From positions 1 to 43,334 of the forward strand of contig JAUQOU010000014.1 in the NCBI GenBank assembly GCA_030550715.1: 43,334 nt of DNA, in the 5' to 3' direction. Below are positions 28,063 to 37,351 of the stretch, in pieces. This stretch comes from a bacterium (GTDB taxonomy: Bacteria; Calescibacteriota; Calescibacteriia; Calescibacteriales; Calescibacteriaceae). Each line of letters opens with the position of its first letter. Within the stretch, counting starts at the first letter, position 1. Position numbers and translations under genes: made by a program. The notes under the pieces were generated by a model. It made no database searches, was not told the DNA's origin, and worked only from the letters and a program-made list of their open reading frames with translations.

Positions 28063-28935
28063 ATGGTTCAGAGGTTGAAAACATTTTTTCTTTTATCGCT
28101 TTTGACTTTTTTCTTGCTTTTTATGGGTAATCTTGTAGGAGGTAAGGTTGGGCTTACGATTGCTCTGGTTATGGCTGGTCTTATGAACTTTATAGCATAC
28201 TTTTTTTCAGATAAGATAGTTCTTGCTATGTATGGAGCGAGGGAGCTTCCTCCCGAGGAGGCACCGGCTGTTCATAGAATTATTGAAGAGCTTTCTGCAA
28301 GCGCGGGTATCCCGAAGCCCAAAGTTTATCTTGTCCCATCTCCTTCTCCAAACGCTTTTGCTACCGGTAGGTCTCCTTCTCACTCAGCAGTTGCTGTGAC
28401 AGAAGGTATACTGAGGGTCCTAAATGAAAGAGAGCTGAGAGGAGTTTTAGCTCACGAGTTATCTCATATTTTGAACAGGGATACGCTCGTTCAGGTTGTA
28501 GCAGCAACTATTGCGGGTGCGATAATGTATCTTGCAGATATGTTGAGATGGGGGCTTTTCTTATTCGGGGGAAGCAGAGATAACGATAGAGATTCTGGCA
28601 TAGGTGGTATTATAGGTCTTATTGTTCTTGCTGTTTTAGCTCCGATAGCTGCATTTTTGGTTCAGATGGCTATATCTCGGTCGCGTGAGTATCTTGCAGA
28701 TGAAACCGGTGCGAAGCTGTGTGGAGATCCGCTATCTCTTGCATCTGCTCTGAAAAAAATCGCAGGTTTGAGCCAAAAGATTCCTCTTCCTGCTAATCCT
28801 GCTACATCTCACCTTTTTATAGTAAATCCACTTTCTGGTTCTTCAATACTTTCTCTATTTTCAACTCATCCACCGATAGAAAAGAGAATAGAGCGACTTT
28901 ACAAGATGGCTGGAGTTCCTTTTGATTTAGCATAA
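28063..28935 (+). CDS. htpX: HtpX-family zinc metalloprotease
   Basis: LAHELSHILNRDT (HExxH), SRSREYLADETGAKL, FSTHPPIEKRIERL; ATG at 28063 preferred over the upstream overlapping start. Confidence 0.93.
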   Translation: MVQRLKTFFLLSLLTFFLLFMGNLVGGKVGLTIALVMAGLMNFIAYFFSDKIVLAMYGARELPPEEAPAVHRIIEELSASAGIPKPKVYLVPSPSPNAFATGRSPSHSAVAVTEGILRVLNERELRGVLAHELSHILNRDTLVQVVAATIAGAIMYLADMLRWGLFLFGGSRDNDRDSGIGGIIGLIVLAVLAPIAAFLVQMAISRSREYLADETGAKLCGDPLSLASALKKIAGLSQKIPLPANPATSHLFIVNPLSGSSILSLFSTHPPIEKRIERLYKMAGVPFDLA

Positions 28936-28943
28936 AATTTGGT

Positions 28944-29711
28944 TCATTTTTTCTTTTTTTCAAGGAATTCTTTCATTTTGTTTTTTGCATAGGGTGAAGA
29001 TATACACGATGCACAGAAAAGAGCTTCTGTTCTCAGATTTTCTTCAAGCTCTCCTGCGTTTGATAGGTTGCAGAGCTCAATTATATATCTCAGAGCGGTA
29101 GGATTTTTATCTTTGAACTTGAATATAATTTCTTTTGCTTTTTTTAAGAGTTCTTGACTGTTTTGAGCTATATCGTCTATTGCTCCTATTTCAAGTGCTT
29201 CTTCTGCTGAAATAATTTTTCCTTCCATTATTAACTTTTTTGCTTTTTGTGGGGAGATGAGACGTGAGAGGCGTTGAGTTCCGCCATATCCTGGCACAAT
29301 TCCAAGATTTATCTCAGGCAATCCTAACTTTGAGTTTTTGGTTGCTACTCTGAATGTGCACGCCAGAGCGAGTTCGAAACCTCCACCAAGAGCATAACCA
29401 TCTATTGCTGCAACTGTGATATACTTTAATTTTTCAAGCTTTGAAAGAGTTCTCTGACCATTTCTCAAATATTCATAAGCTTGATGGAAGTTTTCAAGAG
29501 AATAAAGTTCGTTTATATCTGCTCCTGCTGAAAAAGCTCTTCCTTCTCCTCTTATAATTACTCCAAAGTATTTTCCGTACCATATTTTATCTATAATTTG
29601 GTCAAGTTCTTGCAAGATCTGGCGTGAGAGTGCGTTAAGTGTTTCGGGAGAGTTTAAAGTTATTATCAAAATTCCTTCTTCTTCATCTGTTTTGACTTTT
29701 CTGGTATTCAT
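28944..29711 (-). CDS. Enoyl-CoA hydratase/isomerase family protein
   Basis: RGEGRAFSAGADINEL, AAIDGYALGGGFELALACTFRVA, KLGLPEINLGIVPGYGGTQRLSRL. Confidence 0.95.
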   Translation of the reverse strand: MNTRKVKTDEEEGILIITLNSPETLNALSRQILQELDQIIDKIWYGKYFGVIIRGEGRAFSAGADINELYSLENFHQAYEYLRNGQRTLSKLEKLKYITVAAIDGYALGGGFELALACTFRVATKNSKLGLPEINLGIVPGYGGTQRLSRLISPQKAKKLIMEGKIISAEEALEIGAIDDIAQNSQELLKKAKEIIFKFKDKNPTALRYIIELCNLSNAGELEENLRTEALFCASCISSPYAKNKMKEFLEKKKK

Positions 29712-29724
29712 TTATGTCGTTCCC

Positions 29725-30930
29725 TTACTCTTCTTTTCCTTCTTTTTCGTCTTCAACCTGAACTTTTATGACCATTTTTCCGAAGTGTTTGTTCTCATAC
29801 ATAAGCTGATGAGCAAGGGGAGTTTCCTCAAACTCAAAGACGCGTGAGACGATGGGTTTTATTTTTTTCTGTATTATCAGTTCGTTAGCTATATATGCGT
29901 CGTATGCGTTTGCAAAGTGAGAACCGATTATTCTTTTTTGTCTCATCCAAAGGTATCTCACATCAAAAACGAGGTTGTATCCCGTTGTAGCACCACAGAT
30001 TACAATTTTTCCAAATCTATCTGCAACATACACGCTTGTAGCAAAGGTTTCATACCCGACATGTTCAAAGACAATGTCTGGGTCTTTGCCTCCCGTTAGC
30101 TTTCTTATCTCATCTCTGAACCTTTTCATCTCTTTGAAGGTTTTTTCATCTATCTTACCGTTTTTTGGTGTTATATCAAATTCTGTTCTATTGATGAAGA
30201 GTTCTGCTCCGAGTTCACGGAGTATCTGAGCTTTTTCTGGTGATGATACAACGCATACTGGAATTGCTCCGACAAGCAAACATATTTGAGTTGCAAATAT
30301 ACCAAGCCCTCCCGCCGCTCCCCATATGAGTACAACATCGCCGGGTTTTATCTCTGCCTGTCTTATGAGCATTCTCCACGCTGTAAAATATGTAAGACCA
30401 TAGCTTGCTGCTTCTACCCATGAAAGATGTTTTGGTTTTGGGAGAACCTGCTGAGCTTGAACGAGGCAGAACTGAGCGAATGCTCCCCAGTTTGTCTCAT
30501 AAGCCCAAATCCTCTGATTTCTGCAAGCCATAGGGTCAAGCCCGTTGCATTCCGGACACTGTCCGCATGATTGATTGCAGTGCAAAACCACTTTATCTCC
30601 CACTTTGCAGTTTGTAACTCCTGGACCAACTTTCCAGACAATTCCCGAAGCATCTGACCCGGCTATATGAAAATCATATCCTGTGTATTTCATAACATTA
30701 ACTGGTTTTCCAAGCGATGCCCAGACACCGTTGAAATTCACTCCCGCAGCTTTTACAAGAACGAGAACTTCTCCCGGTCCTGGCTCAGGGACATCTATTT
30801 CTTCAACTTTCATTGCTTTGATTGGTTCTCCTAATCTATCTGGTCTTATAACTATTGCCTTCATTTTTTTTACTGGGGTTCCGGGTTCCACATCGACCTT
30901 TCCTAAGGGAAGGATATCAACTTTCTGCAT
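29725..30930 (-). CDS. Zinc-type MDR oxidoreductase, crotonyl-CoA carboxylase/reductase-like
   Basis: GVNFNGVWASLGKP, YDFHIAGSDASGIVWKVG, QRIWAYETNWGAFAQFCLVQAQQVLPKPKHLSW, WMRQKRIIGSHFAN; SD AAGGAGG upstream of ATG ending at 30930. Confidence 0.85.
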   Translation of the reverse strand: MQKVDILPLGKVDVEPGTPVKKMKAIVIRPDRLGEPIKAMKVEEIDVPEPGPGEVLVLVKAAGVNFNGVWASLGKPVNVMKYTGYDFHIAGSDASGIVWKVGPGVTNCKVGDKVVLHCNQSCGQCPECNGLDPMACRNQRIWAYETNWGAFAQFCLVQAQQVLPKPKHLSWVEAASYGLTYFTAWRMLIRQAEIKPGDVVLIWGAAGGLGIFATQICLLVGAIPVCVVSSPEKAQILRELGAELFINRTEFDITPKNGKIDEKTFKEMKRFRDEIRKLTGGKDPDIVFEHVGYETFATSVYVADRFGKIVICGATTGYNLVFDVRYLWMRQKRIIGSHFANAYDAYIANELIIQKKIKPIVSRVFEFEETPLAHQLMYENKHFGKMVIKVQVEDEKEGKEE

Positions 30931-31140
30931 TTTCTTTTCCTCCTTTTTTACAAACTCTTGCTTTAATTTGTTATCTTTTTGGATTTTGAACTTCAAATTT
31001 TTTATGTTTTTTTTATTTTTTATTTTGCTTTTTCAGGAATTTTCTTTGTGTTTTAATGAGGGGAAAAGATTTTTTCGGGCTAATTTTTTGTAAGTTGAGA
31101 AAGGTTTAGGAATTTTTGTTAAATTGATTTTTAAGTAGGG

Positions 31141-31217
31141 GCAGGCGTAGCTCAATCGGTCAGAGCACCAGCCTTCCAAGCTGGGGGTTGCGGGTTCGAG
31201 TCCCGTCGCCTGCTCCA
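31141..31217 (+). tRNA. tRNA-Gly (TCC), CCA encoded
   Basis: Acceptor GCAGGCG/CGCCTGC; anticodon stem CCAGC-CTTCCAA-GCTGG; T-loop GGTTCGAGTCC; discriminator T + CCA. Confidence 0.95.
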
Positions 31218-31225
31218 TTAAATTT

Positions 31226-31298
31226 GCCCATGTAGCTCAGGGGTTAGAGCGCCTCCTTGGTAAGGAGGAGGTCAGGGGTTCAAGTCCCCTCATGGGCT
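31226..31298 (+). tRNA. tRNA-Thr (GGT), CCA not encoded
   Basis: Acceptor GCCCATG/CATGGGC; anticodon stem CCTCC-TTGGTAA-GGAGG; T-arm GGGGTTCAAGTCCCC. Confidence 0.95.
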
Positions 31299-31319
31299 CA
31301 TAGCAAACTCTCAAAAAAA

Positions 31320-32369
31320 ATGCCAATAGGAAAATTTCTCAGAAAAATTTTCGGTTATGGTGGAGATCTTGCTATAGACCTTGGAACTGCAAACACTGTT
31401 GTTTGGCATTCAAAAAAAGGTCTTATAATAAATGAACCTTCTGTGGTTGCTGTTATGGAGTTGAAAGGTGGTGTGAGAAAAGTCATAGCTGTTGGAAATG
31501 AGGCGAAAAGGATGCTCGGTAGAACCCCAGAAGATATAAAAGCTATAAGACCTTTGCGAGATGGAGTTATAGCCGACTTTGAGGTAGCTGAAGCAATGCT
31601 TTCTTACTTTATAAGAAAGGCGCTTGAAGGCGGAAGCAGATTTTTCAAGCCAAGAGTTGTCATAGGAGTACCATCTATAATAACTCCTGTTGAAAAAAGA
31701 GCTGTGATAGAAGCGGCAGAACTCGCAGGAGCATCGGAGGTTTACCTTGTATATGAACCTATGGCAGCTGCGATTGGTGCGGGTCTTCCAATAGACCAAC
31801 CTGGAGGAAATATGATAGTAGATATTGGTGGTGGAACCACTGAGGTTGCGGTTATATCAATGGCTGGTATTGTTTGTTCAACATCACTGAAAATAGCAGG
31901 TGATGAATTTGATGAGGCAATAGTGCAGTATCTGAGAAGAAAATTTGGTATTCTTGTTGGAGAAAGAACTGCTGAACTTATAAAGATGACAATAGGAGCT
32001 GCTATGGAAATTGAGCCAGATAAAGAAATTGAGCTATATGGAAGAGATGTATCTAACGGCATTCCGAAAAAGATTGTTATCTCACAGAGAGATATTGTTG
32101 AAGCATGCAAAGATCAGGTTTCTGCAATAGTTTCTGCGGTAAAAAGTACTCTTGAGAAGACACCGCCAGAGCTTTCGGGAGATATATATGAAAGAGGGAT
32201 TTGTCTTACAGGAGGTGGCTCTCTTCTTGCTGGACTTGATAAACTTGTTGAGAAGGAGACAGGCATAAAGACATTTGTTGCGAAGGAGCCGCTCTTCACA
32301 GTAGTTAAAGGTTGCGCAAAAGTTCTTGAAGATATAGAACTGCTCGCACGAGTTAATGTCGCTCAATGA
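31320..32369 (+). CDS. mreB: Rod shape-determining protein MreB
   Basis: DLAIDLGTANTVVW, INEPSVVAV, GVPSIITPVEKRAV, MIVDIGGGTTEVAVIS, GICLTGGGSLLAGLD; ATG 31320. Confidence 0.97.
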   Translation: MPIGKFLRKIFGYGGDLAIDLGTANTVVWHSKKGLIINEPSVVAVMELKGGVRKVIAVGNEAKRMLGRTPEDIKAIRPLRDGVIADFEVAEAMLSYFIRKALEGGSRFFKPRVVIGVPSIITPVEKRAVIEAAELAGASEVYLVYEPMAAAIGAGLPIDQPGGNMIVDIGGGTTEVAVISMAGIVCSTSLKIAGDEFDEAIVQYLRRKFGILVGERTAELIKMTIGAAMEIEPDKEIELYGRDVSNGIPKKIVISQRDIVEACKDQVSAIVSAVKSTLEKTPPELSGDIYERGICLTGGGSLLAGLDKLVEKETGIKTFVAKEPLFTVVKGCAKVLEDIELLARVNVAQ

Positions 32370-33088
32370 ACATAGCAAAAATTCTTTTAGCAATTTTTAT
32401 CATTTCTCTGCTTTTTGTTCTGGAAAGGTTCAATATCTACATCAAAATTCCCGGTTTTTATGGTCTTTATAATCTTTATCTCTCACCGCAAGATATATGC
32501 GGTTTGAATTTTGTTGATGAGGTGAGGAGATCAAGAGAATCTATTGAAAAGTCGGTTTCTTTATCGTGTGATTTTCGGGAATCTGAATTTTTTTCTTCCG
32601 TTTCAAATTGTACCCTTTGGGATAAAAATTTGCGCCTTAAAATTATTGTGTCCAGAGTTTTTCCTGTTTCTCCTGATAAATTTCCCGAGGAATTCATCAT
32701 TTTATCTGGTAAGAATGACGGTGTCAAAAGATACTCTCTTGTTATGAAAGATGGTTTTCTCTTTGGAAGAGTTGTAGATGTTTTTGATAGAGAAAGCAGG
32801 GTTATATCTATTTTTTCTCCGCAGTTTTTTGTTGATTCGGTTTTTTTAAGTTCAGGAGTAAGAGCTATTTTGCGGGGGAATGAAAACGGTTTTATGAATG
32901 TTTTTGCTTCTTTGGGACCGATAGAGTATGCCGACGGAGATGTTGCTTTGACTTCTGGAAGCAAATTCAGTTTGCCGGAAGGTATAAAAATTGGGAGATT
33001 GTATGGAGAGAGAATCAGAGTTTTTGCAAGTGTTGAAAATCTTGTTTATGTCTCTGTTGTCGTTCCTATTTCAGATGAAGAAGATTAG
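32366..33088 (+). CDS. mreC: MreC-like rod-shape protein (short)
   Basis: Follows mreB with 4-nt overlap; N-terminal TM; GRVVDVFDRESRVISIFSPQFFVDSVFLSSGVRAILRG...GIKIGRL resembles the MreC beta domain. Confidence 0.7.
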   Translation: MNIAKILLAIFIISLLFVLERFNIYIKIPGFYGLYNLYLSPQDICGLNFVDEVRRSRESIEKSVSLSCDFRESEFFSSVSNCTLWDKNLRLKIIVSRVFPVSPDKFPEEFIILSGKNDGVKRYSLVMKDGFLFGRVVDVFDRESRVISIFSPQFFVDSVFLSSGVRAILRGNENGFMNVFASLGPIEYADGDVALTSGSKFSLPEGIKIGRLYGERIRVFASVENLVYVSVVVPISDEED

Positions 33089-33103
33089 ATTTTGCTTTTG
33101 ATT

Positions 33104-33583
33104 ATGAGAGGGATAAGGAGCGATATAAGCAGGGAGAGATTAATTTTCATAAGTTTTTTTCTTGTTCTTCTGCTTTTTCCTTATTTGTATTTCGGTTATT
33201 TGGCTTTTTTCCCTGACATTTTTTGTGTTCTTGTGGTCTACTGGGTGATTTCAGATGAGCAGAAGTCCTTCGGTGCTATACTTATTTCCGGGTTTTTAGC
33301 TGTTTTAAGGGTTTTTTTTGGTGGAAGCCCTTTTGCCGGAGCAATTTATGTTCTTTTCGGATTAGTTTCAACTTTTTTCCCTAGTTCTTTTGCTGGCAAC
33401 ATATTCTCTGTGATTTTGTGGACACCAGTTATAACTTTTTTCACCTCGCTTGTTGTATCTTTTGATTTTTCTCAATTTTTTTACAGTATTTTTCTTATTC
33501 TTTTGAAATTGCTTTCAACGACTATTTTTGCTGTTATTATCTTCCCGTTTTTATTTAGGGAAAGACGAAAGATTCTCATCTGA
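33104..33583 (+). CDS. mreD: MreD-like membrane protein
   Basis: Position after mreB-mreC; ~160 aa multi-TM protein. Confidence 0.6.
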   Translation: MRGIRSDISRERLIFISFFLVLLLFPYLYFGYLAFFPDIFCVLVVYWVISDEQKSFGAILISGFLAVLRVFFGGSPFAGAIYVLFGLVSTFFPSSFAGNIFSVILWTPVITFFTSLVVSFDFSQFFYSIFLILLKLLSTTIFAVIIFPFLFRERRKILI

Positions 33584-33588
33584 ATTTT

Positions 33589-34272
33589 TCAGTTTATATT
33601 TTCAAGAGCTTTTTTGATGATTTTTTGACTTCTTTTTTCTATTTCTTTTGGATTTTCAAGTATGTATGAGATTGATGCTGCCACTCTTGCACCAGCTTTT
33701 ACCACTTTATCTATGTTATTGTAGTTTATCCCTCCTATTGCGACAACGGGAAGCTCAGAAATTTTTACGGCTCTTTTTAAGTTTTCAATTCCTGTTGCAG
33801 GATATGGATTCTCTTTTGTTTTTGTTTTGAATATAGGACCAAAACTTATATAGTTCAGGAGATGCTTTTTCTTCATGGCTTCTTTTACTTGGCTTATGTT
33901 GTGAGTTGAAAATCCGATTACGAAATCTTTGAATTTTTCTTTTATTTTTTCAGGTGGTATATCTTCTTGCCCGATATGGATTTTATTTTCTCCGATTATA
34001 TATGCAAGGTCTGCTCTGTCGTTTATGAAAAAAAATATTCCTTCTTTTTCGCATTCGTATTTCATCTCTTCTGCCTGTTTGAGTTGTATGAACATATCTA
34101 ATTTTTTTGCTCTGTACTGCAATATTTTAGCTCCTCCATCTTTGCATCTTCTGACTATTTCTTTTATTTTTGATATATCTTTTTTGTTTGCTGATTGGGG
34201 TAAGAACTTATCATCTGTGACGACATAAAGGACAAATTTTTCTTGCTCTATAAGTTTTTTTAAGTCGAACAT
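33589..34272 (-). CDS. thiE: Thiamine-phosphate synthase
   Basis: GGAKILQYRAKKLD, FINDRADLAYIIGENKIHIGQEDIP, IGFSTHNISQV, YISFGPIFKTKTK, VVAIGGINYNNI. Confidence 0.95.
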   Translation of the reverse strand: MFDLKKLIEQEKFVLYVVTDDKFLPQSANKKDISKIKEIVRRCKDGGAKILQYRAKKLDMFIQLKQAEEMKYECEKEGIFFFINDRADLAYIIGENKIHIGQEDIPPEKIKEKFKDFVIGFSTHNISQVKEAMKKKHLLNYISFGPIFKTKTKENPYPATGIENLKRAVKISELPVVAIGGINYNNIDKVVKAGARVAASISYILENPKEIEKRSQKIIKKALENIN

Positions 34273-34364
34273 AGAATGACAAAAATTTAAGAACTTCTCA
34301 CTTAGATCGGTAAGATAGAAAATAAGTTTTTTGTGAAAGATATGATTAATTTTTTTGACTATTT

Positions 34365-34769
34365 ATGGAGAGAATTATTTTGGTTTTGCCTTCAGTATCA
34401 GTTGGATTAAGCGGGATTTTTGTCCTGCTCGGAGTATGGGCGATAAAGAAAAAAAAAGAGATCAAACTTCACAGGTTTTTTATGACCTCAGCTTTTATCT
34501 TATCTTTTATCTTCATTTCTTCTTACATATTAAAACACTTTATGTTTGGGACAAAAAGATATGAAGGGGATTTCAGAAATTTATATATTGTTATTCTTTC
34601 TCTTCACACTTTTTTGGCAACGCTGAATTTACCGTTTTCTATATATACGATTTTTTTGGCTATTCGCAAAAATTTTTCACGGCATAAAAAAATAGCTAAA
34701 ATCACCGCACCTTTATGGATCATTACCGCAATAACTGGCTGGATAGTGTTTCTATTTCTCTATCTTTGA
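34365..34769 (+). CDS. DUF420-family membrane protein
   Basis: KKKEIKLHRFFMTSAFILSFIFISSYILKH...LYIVILSLHTFLATLNLP...RHKKIAKITAPLWIITAITGWIVF. Confidence 0.8.
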   Translation: MERIILVLPSVSVGLSGIFVLLGVWAIKKKKEIKLHRFFMTSAFILSFIFISSYILKHFMFGTKRYEGDFRNLYIVILSLHTFLATLNLPFSIYTIFLAIRKNFSRHKKIAKITAPLWIITAITGWIVFLFLYL

Positions 34770-34771
34770 AA

Positions 34772-36037
34772 TTACAATTTTTCTAATCTCCGTGAAATTA
34801 TTTCGGCTATTGATGTTATGGGATCTGGAAATTTGCATATTTCAGGTTGATACGAAAACTCGAACCTTCTCATCTCATCTATTTTTATTCCTTTTTTTAT
34901 GCAGATGTAAAATATGTCAAGAAAGTGTCTGACCTCCGACCTGATATTAGATATAGCTTGAGCTTCAATTATATTCCCATCATTATCTACTTTCAGAAAA
35001 ACTTTCATTCTATCTTCTGAAAAAGGCATGACTTTTATATCAAGTGTGAAAGAGAAGGTATTTTGATCTTTACCGCTTTCTTTTTCTTGTATTTGTCCGA
35101 CTTTTCCTATTTCAAATCCGAAAGCTTTGATTATGCATGGTGAGATGATTTTTTGATATTTTTCTTTGGGTTCGTTCCCGTTTATGATTGCGAGGAGATT
35201 TTTCGCAGCTACTCTTGCTTGTTCTGCTGCTCGTGGTGCGACCTGAGGAATATTTTTATCTTCGACACAGTCGCCTGCTGAAAATACATCTTGATAAACT
35301 CCTTCCCCGTCTTCGTGTTTTAACCTCATAAAATCATCTACATATATTTTGTGTGGGGTGATGGTGTTTGGCTTGAATCCGACACAGAAAAGAACAAGAT
35401 CAGAGTCAAGCCCATCCGGGTCATCAACCTTCGTTCCGAAGTTGAAGCTTACTTTTTTGTTCGTTTCTGTTATTTTTTGATATAGAAAGTCAGACAGAGC
35501 AGGTGAAAGGAAATTTGGGAGAATTTTTTGTCCCATTTCAAAAACTTCAACATAAGTGTGTTTTGAGATAGCGCTTGCCATTTCAAGTCCGAGTATTCCA
35601 GAACCAACGACTGCAACCTTTCTGCTTTTTTCTAACCTTCTTTTTATTTCCAGAACATCTTCGTATTTTGTGGACTTTATGGACTTTTGAGATTTTGGTA
35701 AGGGCGTTTCTCCTCCGGTGGCGACGAAGATGAAATCAAATTTTTCTTTTTCTGTTTTACCATCTTTTTTTAAGTAGAGAACTGTTTTTGAAATTGGGTC
35801 AAGTTCAACTGCTTTGCCTTCAACTCTTATATCTTTAAAGGGTAGCGGTTCTAATAGTTTTTCTGGTTCTATTTTTCCTTCCACTGCTTCGGGGATTGAG
35901 CAAGGATGAAATATTTTCGGTCCTCTTTCTTCAAAAGCGACTATTTCAAGGTCGTTTTTCTTTTTATATCTTTTGAGTTCCGAAATGAATGTTATTCCTG
36001 CTGTGCCAAGTCCTACAACTCCTATTTTCACTCTCAT
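34772..36037 (-). CDS. FAD-dependent pyridine nucleotide-disulfide oxidoreductase (CoA-disulfide reductase/NADH oxidase-like)
   Basis: VVGLGTAGITFISEL, FHPCSIPEAVEG (candidate redox Cys), VAVVGSGILGLEMASA, DVFSAGDCVE. Confidence 0.85.
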   Translation of the reverse strand: MRVKIGVVGLGTAGITFISELKRYKKKNDLEIVAFEERGPKIFHPCSIPEAVEGKIEPEKLLEPLPFKDIRVEGKAVELDPISKTVLYLKKDGKTEKEKFDFIFVATGGETPLPKSQKSIKSTKYEDVLEIKRRLEKSRKVAVVGSGILGLEMASAISKHTYVEVFEMGQKILPNFLSPALSDFLYQKITETNKKVSFNFGTKVDDPDGLDSDLVLFCVGFKPNTITPHKIYVDDFMRLKHEDGEGVYQDVFSAGDCVEDKNIPQVAPRAAEQARVAAKNLLAIINGNEPKEKYQKIISPCIIKAFGFEIGKVGQIQEKESGKDQNTFSFTLDIKVMPFSEDRMKVFLKVDNDGNIIEAQAISNIRSEVRHFLDIFYICIKKGIKIDEMRRFEFSYQPEICKFPDPITSIAEIISRRLEKL

Positions 36038-36191
36038 AAGAGAAAAATTTATGGTTTTTTTTCTTCTTTTTGCGATACTTTCAAACTCCGAAAGATTTTT
36101 CAGAAAAAAATGAAAAAGTAGATTTTATAATAAATTTTTCTGTTTAGAAGAAAAAATGCTGTAAAAATTTTTAGGAAAAAATTTTGTATTT

Positions 36192-36220
36192 TTGATAAAA
36201 AACTTTATTGCTTGTATAAG
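36192..36220 (+). promoter_or_regulatory. Candidate sigma70-type promoter of the oxidase cluster
   Basis: TTGATA-N17-TATAAG, 35 nt upstream of the cytochrome c ATG. Confidence 0.5.
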
Positions 36221-36254
36221 GTAATAGAAATTTGATTTTTGGGGTAGAGAGGAG

Positions 36255-37334
36255 ATGAGATGGTTTTTATTTGGATTGATTATATCAGGTATTGCAATTG
36301 GAGTCCCTATCGCATACTCTAAATTTTCAAAACCAAAATACATCTTATCTTCATTACCATATTCTTATCAGGAGATAGAGAGGAAGTACAGAGAAGAAGT
36401 TATATCTCAGATAAATGAAAAGCTGGAAGGTAAAGGTGTTAGCAGTGAGGTAAAAGACATTTTGGAGAAACTTAAAAATAATCTCGGAAGGGAGGAGAAC
36501 AATAAGCTTGTTGAGAGATTAAACTCGCTTCTTCAAGATGATGAGATAAAATCAATATCTTCAAAACTCGTTATAAGGTGGGAACCAGATGAGAGGAAAG
36601 TTAAAATAGGAAAAGAAATTTTTGAAAATCTTTGTATGACTTGCCACGGAAGAGCAGGAGATTCCTTCAATATAACTCCTGAGGGATTGAAAACAGACAT
36701 AGGATACCCTATTTATGCAAGAGATTTTACAGGTAAGTATCATAGGGAAGGAAAAGTAGTTTTCAAGTTCGCTTCTGATTACTTCGGAGAATTTGCCTCA
36801 GATGAAGACCTCAAAAAGATAATAAAGGAAGGACTTGCTGGAACTCCTATGCCCGGCTTCACTTACCTTTCAGATGAAGAGATAAACTCTCTTTTAGAAT
36901 ATATCAAGTCGCTTAATCCAAGATGGAAGTTCGCTTCTCCACAACCTAAAAACTACCCCGTTCCGCCAACTGACTTGCTTTCCGAGGAAAGAATAGAGAG
37001 AGGGAGAAGACAGTTTATGACTGTATGTATTGCTTGCCACAGAAACATAGAATCGGGAGAAGAACCGTTGGAACAACCACTCGCATGGTATAAGTTTGAC
37101 AAAAAAGGAAATATAATAACTCAGGATGGTTCTCCTTCTTTTCAGATGATCAAAGCAAGATGGTTTGGAAAAGAACCTTTGAGAAGAGGAAAACCAGAAT
37201 ATATATTCGCCACTATACGAGATGGGATAGCGGGAACAACTATGACTCCTTGGAGACATCTTGGAGATGAAACGATTTGGGATCTTGTGTCTTATATCCT
37301 TTACATTGAGAAAAAAGGCGCAGCGAGTAAATAA
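36255..37334 (+). CDS. Membrane-anchored diheme cytochrome c
   Basis: N-terminal TM; two CxxCH motifs (CMTCH, CIACH). Confidence 0.92.
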   Translation: MRWFLFGLIISGIAIGVPIAYSKFSKPKYILSSLPYSYQEIERKYREEVISQINEKLEGKGVSSEVKDILEKLKNNLGREENNKLVERLNSLLQDDEIKSISSKLVIRWEPDERKVKIGKEIFENLCMTCHGRAGDSFNITPEGLKTDIGYPIYARDFTGKYHREGKVVFKFASDYFGEFASDEDLKKIIKEGLAGTPMPGFTYLSDEEINSLLEYIKSLNPRWKFASPQPKNYPVPPTDLLSEERIERGRRQFMTVCIACHRNIESGEEPLEQPLAWYKFDKKGNIITQDGSPSFQMIKARWFGKEPLRRGKPEYIFATIRDGIAGTTMTPWRHLGDETIWDLVSYILYIEKKGAASK

Positions 37335-37351
37335 AGGAAGGAGGAAAAACT

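Noticed and set aside
31033-31218. ORF 31033-31218 (-) with MEQATGLEPATPSLEGWCSDRLSYACPYLK
   Set aside because: This is the antisense translation of tRNA-Gly, a common spurious annotation.
32366-33583. Idea that the mre cluster is degenerate because MreC is short
   Set aside because: The overlapping gene order and MreC beta-domain-like pattern fit a normal short MreC/MreD; no stops or frameshifts seen.
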